This document shows, one piece after another, positions 15,668 through 24,499 of a stretch of DNA of 64,000 nucleotides (the stretch's first letter is position 1; the number at the start of each line of letters is the position of its first letter). Origin of the DNA: an uncultured Desulfuromusa sp. (GTDB lineage Bacteria > Desulfobacterota > Desulfuromonadia > Desulfuromonadales > Geopsychrobacteraceae); contig NZ_OY776574.1 in assembly GCF_963675815.1 (NCBI RefSeq), positions 1,978,001 to 2,042,000 on the forward strand, given 5' to 3'. Made by a program: the position numbers and the translations under genes. The notes under the pieces are model-generated. The model ran no database searches and was not told the DNA's origin. It saw nothing but the letters and a program-made list of their open reading frames with translations.

Positions 15668-16759
15668 ATGTGTAAAAAAATTTTTGTGGCTGCAACCGGT
15701 CAGCATTGCGGCAAAACGACAACCAGTTTGTCTTTGCTTCATCTGGCGCGTAGAAAATATAGCCGTGTTGGCTTTATTAAGCCTTTTGGGCCCAAGAGAA
15801 CGAACTATTTAGGGCAATTTGTTGATATTGATGTTGCTCTGATCGCCCATGTCTATGGTATGGAAAATCAGCTCCCGCTGATGTCTCCGGTCGTTCTCGA
15901 TGCCTATACCACTCGCAATGTTCTTGAGGGGAAAATTGATCCTGAAGACTATTTACAACAGATTTGCCGGGCAACGGAAAAACTGGAAAAGCAGTGCGAT
16001 TTTCTGATTATTGAAGGAGCCGGGCATACGGGGGTTGGCTCAGTTGTGGGACTGAATAATGCGCAGCTGGCACAACAGCTTGATGCTCCGGTCTTGATAG
16101 TGGCCGGTGGAGGCGTTGGCAATGTTATCGATGCGTTGCAGTTGAATCTGGCACTATTTCGTGAAACTGGTGCAGAAGTGCGGATGATTCTGCCGAATAA
16201 ACTTATCAGGAGCAAGCGTGAGAACACGCTGAAGTATCTGGAGCTTGCTTTTAAGGATACTGCTATTCAGGTTGTCGGCGGGTTTAATTATTCTCCTATT
16301 CTGGCTGATCCGACCTTGAGATATCTTTCCGAGCTGTTGCAGATCGAACTTCAGGGTGATCTGAACCAGGCCAGCAGAATCGTGCACCACGTCCAGCTTG
16401 GTGCCGCTTCGACTCAGCGGATCATTGACATGTTGCATGAGTCGACCCTGCTGATTGTCCCCAGCAGTCGGGTTGAGTTGCTGGTGATGCTGTCAACACT
16501 TTATCGTCTTCCCGAATACCAGCCTAAAATTGCCGGACTCGTCATCAATGGTGTTGTCCCGATCTCAGAGATTGTGCAACGGGTTATTGATGATGCAAAA
16601 ATACCGTATATGCGGACTGACGCCACGACAGCCGGAATCTATACGAAAATCCAGGAGGATGTTGCAAAAATAGGGGCGGAGGATGAAGAAAAAATTGCTC
16701 TGGTGCAACAATTGGCTGAGAGTGATCTCGATTTTGAATTAATTGATTCGTTATTTTAG
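15668..16759 (+). CDS. BioD-like P-loop plus DRTGG-domain protein
   Basis: A 363-residue protein with no membrane segment. The N-terminal 215 residues form a dethiobiotin-synthetase-like ATPase with P-loop TGQHCGKTTT and an LIIEGAGHTGVGSVVGL motif. The C-terminal part, from about residue 215, matches the DRTGG domain found between the BioD-like and catalytic parts of large phosphotransacetylases (TLLIVPSSRVELLVMLSTLY). The acetyltransferase domain itself is absent, so this is a stand-alone regulatory-type module. Function unknown. It lies 38 bases after the HDOD gene. Confidence 0.8.
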   Translation: MCKKIFVAATGQHCGKTTTSLSLLHLARRKYSRVGFIKPFGPKRTNYLGQFVDIDVALIAHVYGMENQLPLMSPVVLDAYTTRNVLEGKIDPEDYLQQICRATEKLEKQCDFLIIEGAGHTGVGSVVGLNNAQLAQQLDAPVLIVAGGGVGNVIDALQLNLALFRETGAEVRMILPNKLIRSKRENTLKYLELAFKDTAIQVVGGFNYSPILADPTLRYLSELLQIELQGDLNQASRIVHHVQLGAASTQRIIDMLHESTLLIVPSSRVELLVMLSTLYRLPEYQPKIAGLVINGVVPISEIVQRVIDDAKIPYMRTDATTAGIYTKIQEDVAKIGAEDEEKIALVQQLAESDLDFELIDSLF

Positions 16760-16804
16760 ACCCGAATCACGGTCTTCTTGATCCATGACAGGATAAATAT
16801 TTTT

Positions 16805-18064
16805 ATGGGTTTTCTGAAAAAGATTTTTGGTGGTGGCAATTCCATCGACGGACTGCGTAAGGCTGTTGCGCAACAACGGTATGTTGATGCCAGGTATCTC
16901 GCTGAACAGCTGTCAGGGCAGGTTTTGGAACCAGATGAGGCCGCTGAAGTTGAAGAATTGCGCATGGCAGCAGGAGATGGACTCGCCAGACTTAATCTCG
17001 ATGAAGCTTTAGGGCTCCAATCCAGCGGAGATTTCTCCCGGGCAATGGAACATTTGCAGTTGGCACAGGAACAGGTGTGTAGTTCCGGACTACGTGAGGA
17101 CATTGAACAAGCCATTTCAGCAAAGCCTCTGGAACCGGAGATTGATGCTGCAGAGCCCGACCGCGCAACGTCTTGTGCTGCTTGTGCGACCCCGTCGACC
17201 AGAGTCATTGCTGATGAGGACGCCTGGTTTGGTGATGCAGAAAGTCAGTTAGAACTCGTTCTCGCCTCTTATCCTGCGGCATTAGCTCCCCGTTACGGTT
17301 CCAAAGGAGAAGCGTTTAAAGATGCTTTCTTGCTGTCACATGCCGGTCAAGATGATCAAGCTTTACCGCTGTGGCTACAGGTGGACGTAGCGGATCAGGA
17401 TGACCTCTATTGGTTTGAACTTGGAGCTCTTTATGCCAGAAAAGGAGAACTGACACAGGCACGATCTATGCTTGAATCAGCATTGGAACAAAATCCTGAA
17501 TTGCTTCTGGCGATTGAGGCATTAGTTCCCGTTCTGGTGGCGACCGGAGATTATTCTCTGGCAGAAGACAGGTTGCAAAAGTTTTTACAGCACGGCATAG
17601 ATTCGTCTTTCTGTTACGCACAGTTAACCCACCTCTATGTTCAACAGCAGCAGCTTCCAGTCGCAGCAGACTACGCACGCAAAGCTCTTGATGCCGGCAA
17701 CGCTGATACCCGTTTTATGCTGTTGGCAGCATCCGTTCTAGAGCAGGTTGGAGCATTGGCGGATGCAGAAAAGGTGTTGAAGATGTTACCGACCTCCGGT
17801 TGCCGTGGGGGTGTCAGCTTGCCTTTAGCTGAATTCTGGCTGCGTCATAATCGAGAACTGAGTCATATTCTGGATACTTTTAATGCTGCTTGTCGTGAGG
17901 AACCGGATAATCCGCGCTGGCAATTCAGAGTCGCACAGACTTATCTCGCCAGAAACTGGGTCAAAGATGGATTAAAACTATTGCGCAAGGTGGTCGATGA
18001 TCCCCGTCTGGAAGCAGATCTGACTGTGGAGGCGAAGAAGTTGCTGGAGAAATATCATGGCTGA
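16805..18064 (+). CDS. Tetratricopeptide-repeat protein
   Basis: A 419-residue soluble protein rich in helical repeats. TPR-like units are clearest from about residue 180 onward (YWFELGALYARKGELTQARS, FCYAQLTHLYVQQQQLPVAA and others). The N-terminus MGFLKKIFGGGNS is a short amphipathic or basic lead that could touch the membrane. ATG 16805 was chosen because upstream in-frame codons are non-ATG. It overlaps the YbaK gene by 8 bases. Likely a protein-interaction scaffold; partner unknown. Confidence 0.75.
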   Translation: MGFLKKIFGGGNSIDGLRKAVAQQRYVDARYLAEQLSGQVLEPDEAAEVEELRMAAGDGLARLNLDEALGLQSSGDFSRAMEHLQLAQEQVCSSGLREDIEQAISAKPLEPEIDAAEPDRATSCAACATPSTRVIADEDAWFGDAESQLELVLASYPAALAPRYGSKGEAFKDAFLLSHAGQDDQALPLWLQVDVADQDDLYWFELGALYARKGELTQARSMLESALEQNPELLLAIEALVPVLVATGDYSLAEDRLQKFLQHGIDSSFCYAQLTHLYVQQQQLPVAADYARKALDAGNADTRFMLLAASVLEQVGALADAEKVLKMLPTSGCRGGVSLPLAEFWLRHNRELSHILDTFNAACREEPDNPRWQFRVAQTYLARNWVKDGLKLLRKVVDDPRLEADLTVEAKKLLEKYHG

Positions 18065-18539
18065 ACTTAACGAGCTGAAAGCATATCTGGAGACCCACAA
18101 CATTGACGTGTGGGAGTACGTCGAGCCCACAACAACTGCTATGGCTGCAGCGAATGCCGTTGGTTGCAGCGTTGCGGAGATTGCTAAAACCCTTCTCTTT
18201 GTTGTTGGTGGAAAGCCGGTTATTGTTGTGACTTGTGGTGATATGAAAGTAAAAAGCTCTCATCTCAAGAAAATTTCTGGTTTGACCGGGAAAGTAAAAC
18301 TACCAAAAACAGATGAAGTCTTGAATTATACCGGATATGCTCCTGGTGGAGTTTGTCCATTTTTACTACCGGCAGATCTGCCCATTTTCCTTGACCAGTC
18401 TTTGCAGCGCTTCCCTGTTGTGTATGCTGCGGCTGGAAATAACCATTCTGCTGTGCCTGTTTCCGTCGCTCAGCTGGAACAATTGACCGGTGGCCGTTTA
18501 GCTGCACTCTGTGAGTCTATCCCTGAAGAAAACGGATAA
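18057..18539 (+). CDS. YbaK/EbsC-family aminoacyl-tRNA deacylase
   Basis: A 160-residue protein with the YbaK/ProX fold: AEIAKTLLFVVGGKPVIVV, the SSHLKKISG helix, GYAPGGVCPFLLP and AAGNNHSAVPVS near the C-terminus. Family members hydrolyse mischarged tRNAs such as Cys-tRNA-Pro or Ala-tRNA-Pro to protect translation. Its ATG lies inside the end of the TPR gene (8-base overlap). Exact tRNA specificity cannot be stated. Confidence 0.86.
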   Translation: MAELNELKAYLETHNIDVWEYVEPTTTAMAAANAVGCSVAEIAKTLLFVVGGKPVIVVTCGDMKVKSSHLKKISGLTGKVKLPKTDEVLNYTGYAPGGVCPFLLPADLPIFLDQSLQRFPVVYAAAGNNHSAVPVSVAQLEQLTGGRLAALCESIPEENG

Positions 18540-18568
18540 AACATCATTTTAGACTTTTATTAGTTTTC

Positions 18569-18634
18569 TTGAATTTTTCTTCTCACTTGTTATAATGCCT
18601 TTCTGTCAGAAGTTTACCTGCAAAGTTTGCAGGT
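18569..18634 (+). promoter_or_regulatory. Promoter and 19-base palindrome before the kinase-roadblock operon
   Basis: TTGAAT (18569-18574) and a perfect TATAAT (18591-18596) are 16 bases apart. Just downstream of the expected start point lies the perfect inverted repeat ACCTGCAAAGTTTGCAGGT (18616-18634), a good candidate operator or a short leader hairpin. The kinase start is 44 bases further on. Confidence 0.6.
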
Positions 18635-18678
18635 CTTCTGGTTTGTTTTATCCGGGTATTCAAGAGGAGCTTCCCGCG

Positions 18679-19764
18679 ATGGTTGGGGATACTGCCAGGC
18701 AGTTAGATGACAACTATAAAAATACTTGGGGATTTGCACAGCTCCTTGAACATATTGATATTGGAATCCTAGTTCTGGATTTAAATCGGCAAGCCATTGA
18801 CTATTGCAATGCTGCATTTTTTGAGGTGTTGCAGGATGAAAAACTTTGCCGTGACTATCAGGGGTTATATGATCTTTTTGTCAAGAATATAGAAGCGTTA
18901 GACGATTTTGAACTTGCTGGTCGTGTTGCTCACCAGGTCACCTACCAAGGGCGTTTGTTTGGCCATTCCGTATATAAGGCAGCATCTAACTATCGCTGTG
19001 TTTTTATCCGGGACATTACAGAGAAAAGTCGCCTTGAAGCAATTGCTCAAGCAGTCAATGCGATGGATAATATTGGCTTTATATTCTCCGGAATTCGACA
19101 CGAAATCGGCAATCCGTTAAATTCTTTAAAAATGGCTTTGAGTGTCCTGAAACAGAGCTCGGAAACAACATCTCCAAAGGTGCTGAGAGAATATGTAGAG
19201 CGTGGTCTTGCTGATATTGGGCGGATGGAATATCTGTTGAAGTCATTGAAAGCATTTACCATGTACGACAGTGTTGAACTCAAAGATCTCCACCTGGTTG
19301 AATTTATGGGCAAGTTTATCTCATTAATTGAACGCGACTTTAACTCTTATGGGATTCGGATAAAAACTGAAATTCCTCTGGATCTTCCCTGGGTAAGAAT
19401 CGATGAGAGAGCGCTACATCAGTCATTGCTCAATGTTTTTAATAATGCAGCTGATGCTCTTAAGGGGCAAAAAGTCCCGGAAATCAGCATTCACACTGAA
19501 GTCCGCGATCAGTTAATGTGGTTGAAAATTGTCGATAACGGCTGTGGTGTTTTTCCTGAACAGTTGAAGCATCTCTTTCAGCCGTTTAACACAAATAAAG
19601 AGAACGGGAATGGATTAGGTTTAGTCATAACGCGAAAATTGCTGGCAATGATGGATAGTGATATTGATATTGTCAGTCAGCCAGGTTCCGGCACTCAGGT
19701 GACAATCAGGTTGCCAATTGTAACGGTGGGAAGCAAGGGCGCTTCACCGGCAGAAGCCCTTTAA
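18679..19764 (+). CDS. Soluble PAS-type sensor histidine kinase
   Basis: A 361-residue cytoplasmic kinase without membrane segments. Residues 20-115 look like a PAS domain (LLEHIDIGILVLDLNRQAI). Then come the phospho-acceptor box RHEIGNPLNSL and an HATPase domain with N-box (NVFNNAADAL), G1 (VDNGCG) and G2 (NGNGLGLVI). The start MVGDTARQL at 18679 follows AGAGGAGC; the frame is open to 18595 but that runs through the palindrome. It heads an operon with a REC-DUF4388 regulator and two roadblock-type proteins. Confidence 0.88.
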   Translation: MVGDTARQLDDNYKNTWGFAQLLEHIDIGILVLDLNRQAIDYCNAAFFEVLQDEKLCRDYQGLYDLFVKNIEALDDFELAGRVAHQVTYQGRLFGHSVYKAASNYRCVFIRDITEKSRLEAIAQAVNAMDNIGFIFSGIRHEIGNPLNSLKMALSVLKQSSETTSPKVLREYVERGLADIGRMEYLLKSLKAFTMYDSVELKDLHLVEFMGKFISLIERDFNSYGIRIKTEIPLDLPWVRIDERALHQSLLNVFNNAADALKGQKVPEISIHTEVRDQLMWLKIVDNGCGVFPEQLKHLFQPFNTNKENGNGLGLVITRKLLAMMDSDIDIVSQPGSGTQVTIRLPIVTVGSKGASPAEAL

Positions 19765-19782
19765 CCCGAAACAGGTCAAATT

Positions 19783-20889
19783 GTGAAAAAAATACTCATT
19801 GTTGATGATGAAAAATCGTTTCTTCTTTCCCTGAAAGATGGTTTGAGCGTTCACAAGGATAAATTTCAAATTGTGACCGCTGAAAATGGTCGGGAAGCTA
19901 TAGATGTGTTGCGTGCTACGCCCATCGACCTCTTGGTTACGGATCTGAAGTTACCGGTTATGAATGGTTTTGAGTTGCTTGCCTGGACCAGTCGTCATCA
20001 GCCGCAGTTGCCGGTGATTGTCATGTCGGCTTTCGGGACTCCGGAGATCGAAGCTCGCTTGGCAAAGATGGATACGTTGCAATTTTTAGATAAACCTCTC
20101 GATATTCAGATGCTTGAGGAAGGAATCTTTAATGGGTTAAATGCCGGGGGGAAAAGTTTTATCCGTGGGATTACTCTGGCGACGTTTCTGCAGTTGATGA
20201 AAGTGGAAAAGAAGAATTGTACCCTTAAGGTTTTGAATTCCAAACAATCAGCTTATTTATATGTCAGTCGGGGAGAGCTGATTGATGCCGAACTGGGGGA
20301 TAAAACCGGACTGGAAGCGGCATTGGAAATTGTGGGTTGGAGTGATGCCGAGATTGAAATGGACGGTATTTGCCGACGTCAGAATGACGTTATTCAGCTT
20401 CCGATGGAGCATTTGCTGATAGAGGCTTTCAAGCGAAAAGATGAAGCTGCTGAATTCGAGAAATCTGACCTGCTGGATGTTGATAAACGGGTCGATGGTT
20501 TTTTGGATGGGTTGTCTTCTGGGGAAAAAAATGTTGAAAGTCCTGAAAATGGGATCTCTAAGGCATTGGGGAAAGTTTTAACCCGCTTGGTTTCGGTGCC
20601 GGAATATTTGATTTTTGATGAGCACAAGGTGCTTGTGGGCAAAAGTCCTAAAACCTCTTCACTGGATGAGGTTGATCCGACAATTTTTGATGCTTTTCTC
20701 ACTGACCTTGCGGAGGATTTTAATTTTGGTCCTTACCGCTTTATTACTTTTAATGGTGCAAACCGCTATCGTTATCTGTTGTTTCATAGCCAGAAATTCT
20801 GTGTCCTGGCAAAATTAAAGCCCGGGGTCCAGTCGCAGCAAGTCATTAAAGAGGTCGAAGGTTCCATCAATCGTTATATGAATGGATAA
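19783..20889 (+). CDS. Response regulator: REC, DUF4388 and roadblock-like C-terminus
   Basis: A 368-residue protein starting at GTG. REC domain (1-120) has acidic pair DDE, phospho-acceptor Asp in LLVTDLKLPVMNG and Lys in FLDKPL. Residues 125-220 match a DUF4388 (PatA-type) domain (GITLATFLQLMKVEKKNCTL, YVSRGELIDAELG). The last 105 residues (VPEYLIFDEHKVLVGKSP onward) look like a roadblock/LC7 fold by pattern; this is my inference. No DNA-binding domain is present, so output is by protein contact. It is the probable partner of the kinase 18 bases upstream. Confidence 0.82.
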   Translation: MKKILIVDDEKSFLLSLKDGLSVHKDKFQIVTAENGREAIDVLRATPIDLLVTDLKLPVMNGFELLAWTSRHQPQLPVIVMSAFGTPEIEARLAKMDTLQFLDKPLDIQMLEEGIFNGLNAGGKSFIRGITLATFLQLMKVEKKNCTLKVLNSKQSAYLYVSRGELIDAELGDKTGLEAALEIVGWSDAEIEMDGICRRQNDVIQLPMEHLLIEAFKRKDEAAEFEKSDLLDVDKRVDGFLDGLSSGEKNVESPENGISKALGKVLTRLVSVPEYLIFDEHKVLVGKSPKTSSLDEVDPTIFDAFLTDLAEDFNFGPYRFITFNGANRYRYLLFHSQKFCVLAKLKPGVQSQQVIKEVEGSINRYMNG

Positions 20890-20927
20890 GATGAGAGCCG
20901 GGGCACCCTTCGGGAGAGGACAAGGGA

Positions 20928-21584
20928 ATGATACACTTAATTGATGAGCTCAAAGTAATTCCAGGGGTTATAGGTGCATGTATCGTCAGCTCCAAAGACG
21001 GTCTGAAGGTGGGGAATCTTCCCTCCATTTTTAAGGCAGAACGCTTGAGTGCGGTTGGTCGGCATCTGTTGAAGCTCTACTCTGCCGGGCGTCTGAGTTT
21101 TGACGATTTAACGGATCTTACCTTGAATTATGATGAGTCAGTTGTCGTTGCCCGGGAATTGGAAAAAGGGACTCTCGTTTTTGCTATCTGCGATCCGACC
21201 TTCAATCAGAATCTTTTGACAATGTCACTTAACCTGCTGCATGAAGAATATAAGCTCGGGAATTTTTCTGAAGCAACCGCCCCAGCTGGTACAAATGACA
21301 CTACGGAGTCAGCAGCATCAGAGTCAGCGGCAGAAAAGAAAGTGAGTGTTGCATTACAGGAGCTTTTTGCAGAGATGAAAGGTGCTCTTGGGAAAATTCT
21401 GGGGCCGATGGCGGGTTTTGTCTTTGATGAAGTTGTTGAAGAATGGATGAAGCAGGGGGCCCCCGAGTTTGCTCGCATCGATAGTTTGATTGAACAGGTC
21501 AATCAGGAAATTTCAGAGCAGTCTAAGATTGATAGCTACCACGAACTCATTGACCCTCTGCTCAAAGGTTTTCAGAAAGGTTAG
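20928..21584 (+). CDS. Roadblock/LC7-like protein with a C-terminal helical domain
   Basis: A 218-residue soluble protein. Residues 1-105 follow the roadblock pattern (VIGACIVSSKDGLKVGNLP, SVVVARELEKGTLVFAIC). A low-complexity Ala/Ser/Glu linker (about 110-140) leads to a helical domain (LGKILGPMAGFVFDEVVEEW) resembling the DUF8082-type domain seen after roadblock and DUF4388 modules. Roadblock proteins such as MglB regulate small GTPases, but none is encoded nearby. It directly abuts the next gene. Confidence 0.7.
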   Translation: MIHLIDELKVIPGVIGACIVSSKDGLKVGNLPSIFKAERLSAVGRHLLKLYSAGRLSFDDLTDLTLNYDESVVVARELEKGTLVFAICDPTFNQNLLTMSLNLLHEEYKLGNFSEATAPAGTNDTTESAASESAAEKKVSVALQELFAEMKGALGKILGPMAGFVFDEVVEEWMKQGAPEFARIDSLIEQVNQEISEQSKIDSYHELIDPLLKGFQKG

Positions 21585-21950
21585 ATGTCTATGGCTACAG
21601 CAATTGATTTTGTCGAGAGGGTTCATCAGGTAGATGGTGTTGCCGGATGCGTTCTGGTGAAAGATGATGGTAAGCTCCTGGGAAATACTTTGGATGACTC
21701 AGAAGTCTATTCTACTTTGCTGCAGGTTACATCAGGAATCTCTGGTGATATTATGAGCAATGTCGGGTTCAGCTATTGTCGTTATATCTGCTTTAATCGG
21801 CACAATATGCAGAATTTCTATGTATTCCCTATCGATAATTATTTGCTGGGAGTTGTTCAGGAAGCTAATTGCTCAGTTTCTCCTATGCTGGACAGGGTTT
21901 ATCAGCTTGTCGGCAGGGTTTCCACCGGTGGCCCGGGGAATATGTCCTGA
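21585..21950 (+). CDS. Short roadblock/LC7-like protein
   Basis: A 121-residue protein of single-domain length. The pattern VDGVAGCVLVKDDGKLLGN, followed by NFYVFPIDNYLLGVVQE, matches a roadblock fold. Its ATG is the base right after the stop of the preceding roadblock gene, so the two are probably made in fixed ratio and may form a heterodimer. An alternative start is the ATG two codons in. It ends the operon; the nitroreductase follows after 20 bases and may also be transcribed with it. Confidence 0.68.
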   Translation: MSMATAIDFVERVHQVDGVAGCVLVKDDGKLLGNTLDDSEVYSTLLQVTSGISGDIMSNVGFSYCRYICFNRHNMQNFYVFPIDNYLLGVVQEANCSVSPMLDRVYQLVGRVSTGGPGNMS

Positions 21951-21970
21951 TTGTTTGTTAGGTTACGAGG

Positions 21971-22492
21971 ATGATTGATTTATTAAGACAGCGTAGAAGT
22001 GTCCGCAAGTTTAAACAACAACCCATCGAAGATGAAAAACTGACCCAGTTAAGCGAAGCGTTATTACGTGCTCCAACTTCAAGAAATCAGCAGCCCTGTG
22101 AGTTTGTTCTGGTTGATAATCCTGACACCTTGATCAAGTTATCTGCTGCAAAACCACATGGAGCCTCTTTTTTTACTTCCGCCCCCTTAGCTGTCGTAAT
22201 TGCTGCCAATCCAGAGATTTCAGATGTTTGGATTGAGGATAGCGCTATCGCAGCTATTGTCGTCCAATTGGCTGCAGAAGAGCTTGGGCTGAAAAGTTGT
22301 TGGGCACAACTTCGTTTGCGTCCCCACGATGAACTCAACAGGGCATCTGACTTTGTTCGCCAACTGGTTGGCCTTCCGGTAGGAATGGAAGTCGCAATGG
22401 TCATTGCCATTGGTTACCCGGCAGAAGAAACTTCTGCGCATCCGCGCGATTCTTTACGAGATGAAAAAATTCATCATAATAAGTTTTCTTGA
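21971..22492 (+). CDS. Nitroreductase-family flavoprotein
   Basis: A 173-residue FMN-dependent oxidoreductase. The N-terminal RRSVRKFKQQPI and RAPTSRNQQPCEFVLV motifs bind FMN phosphate, and GLKSCWAQLRLRP with the C-terminal VIAIGYPAEE complete the family pattern. Members reduce nitroaromatics, quinones or flavins with NAD(P)H; the physiological substrate is not deducible. It lies 20 bases after the roadblock gene. Confidence 0.87.
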   Translation: MIDLLRQRRSVRKFKQQPIEDEKLTQLSEALLRAPTSRNQQPCEFVLVDNPDTLIKLSAAKPHGASFFTSAPLAVVIAANPEISDVWIEDSAIAAIVVQLAAEELGLKSCWAQLRLRPHDELNRASDFVRQLVGLPVGMEVAMVIAIGYPAEETSAHPRDSLRDEKIHHNKFS

Positions 22493-22527
22493 TTCAAGAA
22501 GAGTATTTACTTTAGACAGGAGAAATA

Positions 22528-22956
22528 ATGTCAGCTGTAGCAGCAGGTAAAAAAGTTAAGATTCATTATACGGGAACCTTTGATGATGGTGAAGTCTTTG
22601 ATACATCACGTGAGGCGGAACCTCTGGAATTTGAAGTCGGTACGGGGCAGGTGATCCCCGGTTTTGATAATGCGGTTATAGGAATGAAAGTGGGTGAACA
22701 AAAGCAGGTACGATTGCCTGAAGAAGAGGCTTATGGGCCTTATAATCAGGAAATGGTTTTTGATGCTGATCCAAGCCAATTTGAAGAAGGCTTAACCCCG
22801 GAAATAGGACAACAGTTTCAAACAGAGCTGGAAGATGGAACTCCACTTTTATTGACAGTAAAATCAGCAAAAGATGGGAAGATTGTTCTCGATGCGAATC
22901 ACCCGATGGCAGGGAAAGCTCTTAATTTTGATCTGGAGGTCGTTGAGATCAATTAG
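22528..22956 (+). CDS. FKBP-type peptidyl-prolyl isomerase, SlyD-like
   Basis: A 142-residue cytoplasmic folding catalyst. The FKBP core is clear (VKIHYTGTFDDGEVFDTS, GTGQVIPGFDNAVIGMKVGE) with an inserted flap domain (residues 68-120) as in SlyD, and a closing NHPMAGKALNFDLEVVEI. The metal-binding His-rich tail of E. coli SlyD is absent. A good ribosome site (AGGAG) precedes the ATG. A terminator follows the stop. Confidence 0.92.
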   Translation: MSAVAAGKKVKIHYTGTFDDGEVFDTSREAEPLEFEVGTGQVIPGFDNAVIGMKVGEQKQVRLPEEEAYGPYNQEMVFDADPSQFEEGLTPEIGQQFQTELEDGTPLLLTVKSAKDGKIVLDANHPMAGKALNFDLEVVEIN

Positions 22957-22982
22957 ACTGTAGGGACTCGATCTATAAGGAC

Positions 22983-23018
22983 AAAAACCACAGGGTTGTT
23001 AATTCTCTGTGGTTTTTT
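22983..23018 (+). terminator. Terminator after the FKBP gene
   Basis: AAAAACCACAG and CTGTGGTTTTTT form a stem with a 13-base loop, ending in a T run 11 bases before the dinB start. DinB therefore depends on read-through or a promoter inside this region. Confidence 0.85.
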
Positions 23019-23029
23019 ATGCTGTGAAA

Positions 23030-24136
23030 ATGGTAGAGAAACAGAGAAAAATTATCCATATTGATATGGATGCCTTTTATGCATCGGTCGAACAGCGGGA
23101 TCATCCTCAGTTGCGTGGTCAGCCTGTCGTTGTGGGAGGTAACCCCGATAGCCGTGGTGTCGTTGCAACCTGTTCCTACGAAGCACGTCGCTTTGGTATC
23201 CATTCGGCGATGTCCTGTGCCCGAGCTTATCGTCTTTGTCCCCAGGCCGTGTTTGTCCGACCCCGCTTTGATGCTTATCAAAGAGTTTCTCAACAAATCA
23301 GAGAAATTTTTTTCAGCTACACTGACCTTGTTGAACCCCTGTCTCTGGATGAAGCCTATCTGGATGTCACCACCAATAAAGCCAAGATGCAATCGGCCAC
23401 CTGGGTGGCACAAAATATCTGTAAAGAAATCAGGCAACAGACTCATCTGACTGCTTCTGCCGGAGTCTCCTATAATAAATTTCTCGCCAAAATAGCTTCA
23501 GATGTAAAGAAACCCGCCGGGTTGACCGTTGTGACTCCGGAACAGGCCGAATCATTTATTGAGCAACTGCCGATTCGCCGGTTTCATGGCGTTGGGCGAG
23601 TGACAGAGAAGAAAATGAAGGCATTGGGAATACACACAGGCGCTGACTTGCGCCGACATTCTCTGGTTGAGCTGAACAAAAACTTTGGCAAAGCCGGACA
23701 ATACTATTTCAACATTGCCCGAGGTATTGACCTGCGACCCGTGGTGCCAAACAGAATCCGCAAATCAATAGGAAAAGAAACAACCCTTGGGGAAGATATT
23801 ACCGATATCAGCCAAATGCTGACGATTATCGGGGATTTATCCCAGCGGGTGGGTGCTTTACTGGAGAGGAAGCAAACCAGTGGTATGACTCTGACCTTGA
23901 AAGTGAAGTACGCAGACTTTCAGACTGTAACCCGAAGTTTCAGCCACGAAAAAGCGATTGAAACAGCGGAGGATATCTTGAAAATAGCAGAAAGTTTGCT
24001 GCAGAAAACCGATGCCGGGAACCGGGCAGTAAGGTTGTTGGGGGTGACTGTTTCGCATCTGACAACTGATATTGTCGCTGTTGAATCGCAGCAGATGGAT
24101 TTGCCTTTTGGTTCTCTCACGCAAATTGAATTATAA
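23030..24136 (+). CDS. dinB: DNA polymerase IV (Y-family translesion polymerase)
   Basis: A 368-residue error-prone polymerase. Catalytic motifs are HIDMDAFYASVEQRD and PLSLDEAYLDVT, followed by the palm/thumb motif SYNKFLAKIASDVKKPAGL, the HhH-type region (RRFHGVGRVTEKKMKALGI) and the little-finger domain. The C-terminal clamp-binding peptide is probably QMDLPFG. The start was placed at ATG 23030; upstream codons lie in the FKBP terminator. No clear LexA box was found before it. Confidence 0.95.
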   Translation: MVEKQRKIIHIDMDAFYASVEQRDHPQLRGQPVVVGGNPDSRGVVATCSYEARRFGIHSAMSCARAYRLCPQAVFVRPRFDAYQRVSQQIREIFFSYTDLVEPLSLDEAYLDVTTNKAKMQSATWVAQNICKEIRQQTHLTASAGVSYNKFLAKIASDVKKPAGLTVVTPEQAESFIEQLPIRRFHGVGRVTEKKMKALGIHTGADLRRHSLVELNKNFGKAGQYYFNIARGIDLRPVVPNRIRKSIGKETTLGEDITDISQMLTIIGDLSQRVGALLERKQTSGMTLTLKVKYADFQTVTRSFSHEKAIETAEDILKIAESLLQKTDAGNRAVRLLGVTVSHLTTDIVAVESQQMDLPFGSLTQIEL

Positions 24137-24498
24137 CGATTCTGAAAAAGAAGATCGCTCCGATTGTGGTGGAGGTTGTATAACCCATCAATAGACGGTG
24201 CATAAATCGGGGAAGGGCAGTTTTACGGGGCCGCAGAAAGAGGTGAAAATGATTGGAGATAAGAGCCCAAGCATAGCAATTAGAGTCGGTTTCCGATGAA
24301 TGAGAGTTTTGTCAGATGTTCAACAAAATTATCACAATCATCATTTGTAGGAAATTTTGTTGCGTTCGTCTCCGCGGGCAACTACGTGGTGCAGTAGGGT
24401 AGGGAAAGAAAATAGGATCTGATGTCGAAAAACATTACAAATTGAAACATTATCAATGCAGTAGTTTCTAACTACTTGACAGGATACACTTTATTTCT
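24137..24498. other. Intergenic stretch before the PEP-CTERM gene
   Basis: No supported gene. A 16-codon frame near 24249 has no good ribosome site. An inverted repeat GTAGTT-TCT-AACTAC lies at 24461-24475, close upstream of the sigma-54-like site, and a weaker CTAC/GTAG pair lies at 24382-24397; either could bind an activator. Confidence 0.4.
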
Positions 24499-24499
24499 T

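Noticed and set aside
24249..24299. A 16-codon frame in the gap before the PEP-CTERM gene
   Set aside because: Too short, no convincing ribosome site and no conserved feature visible.
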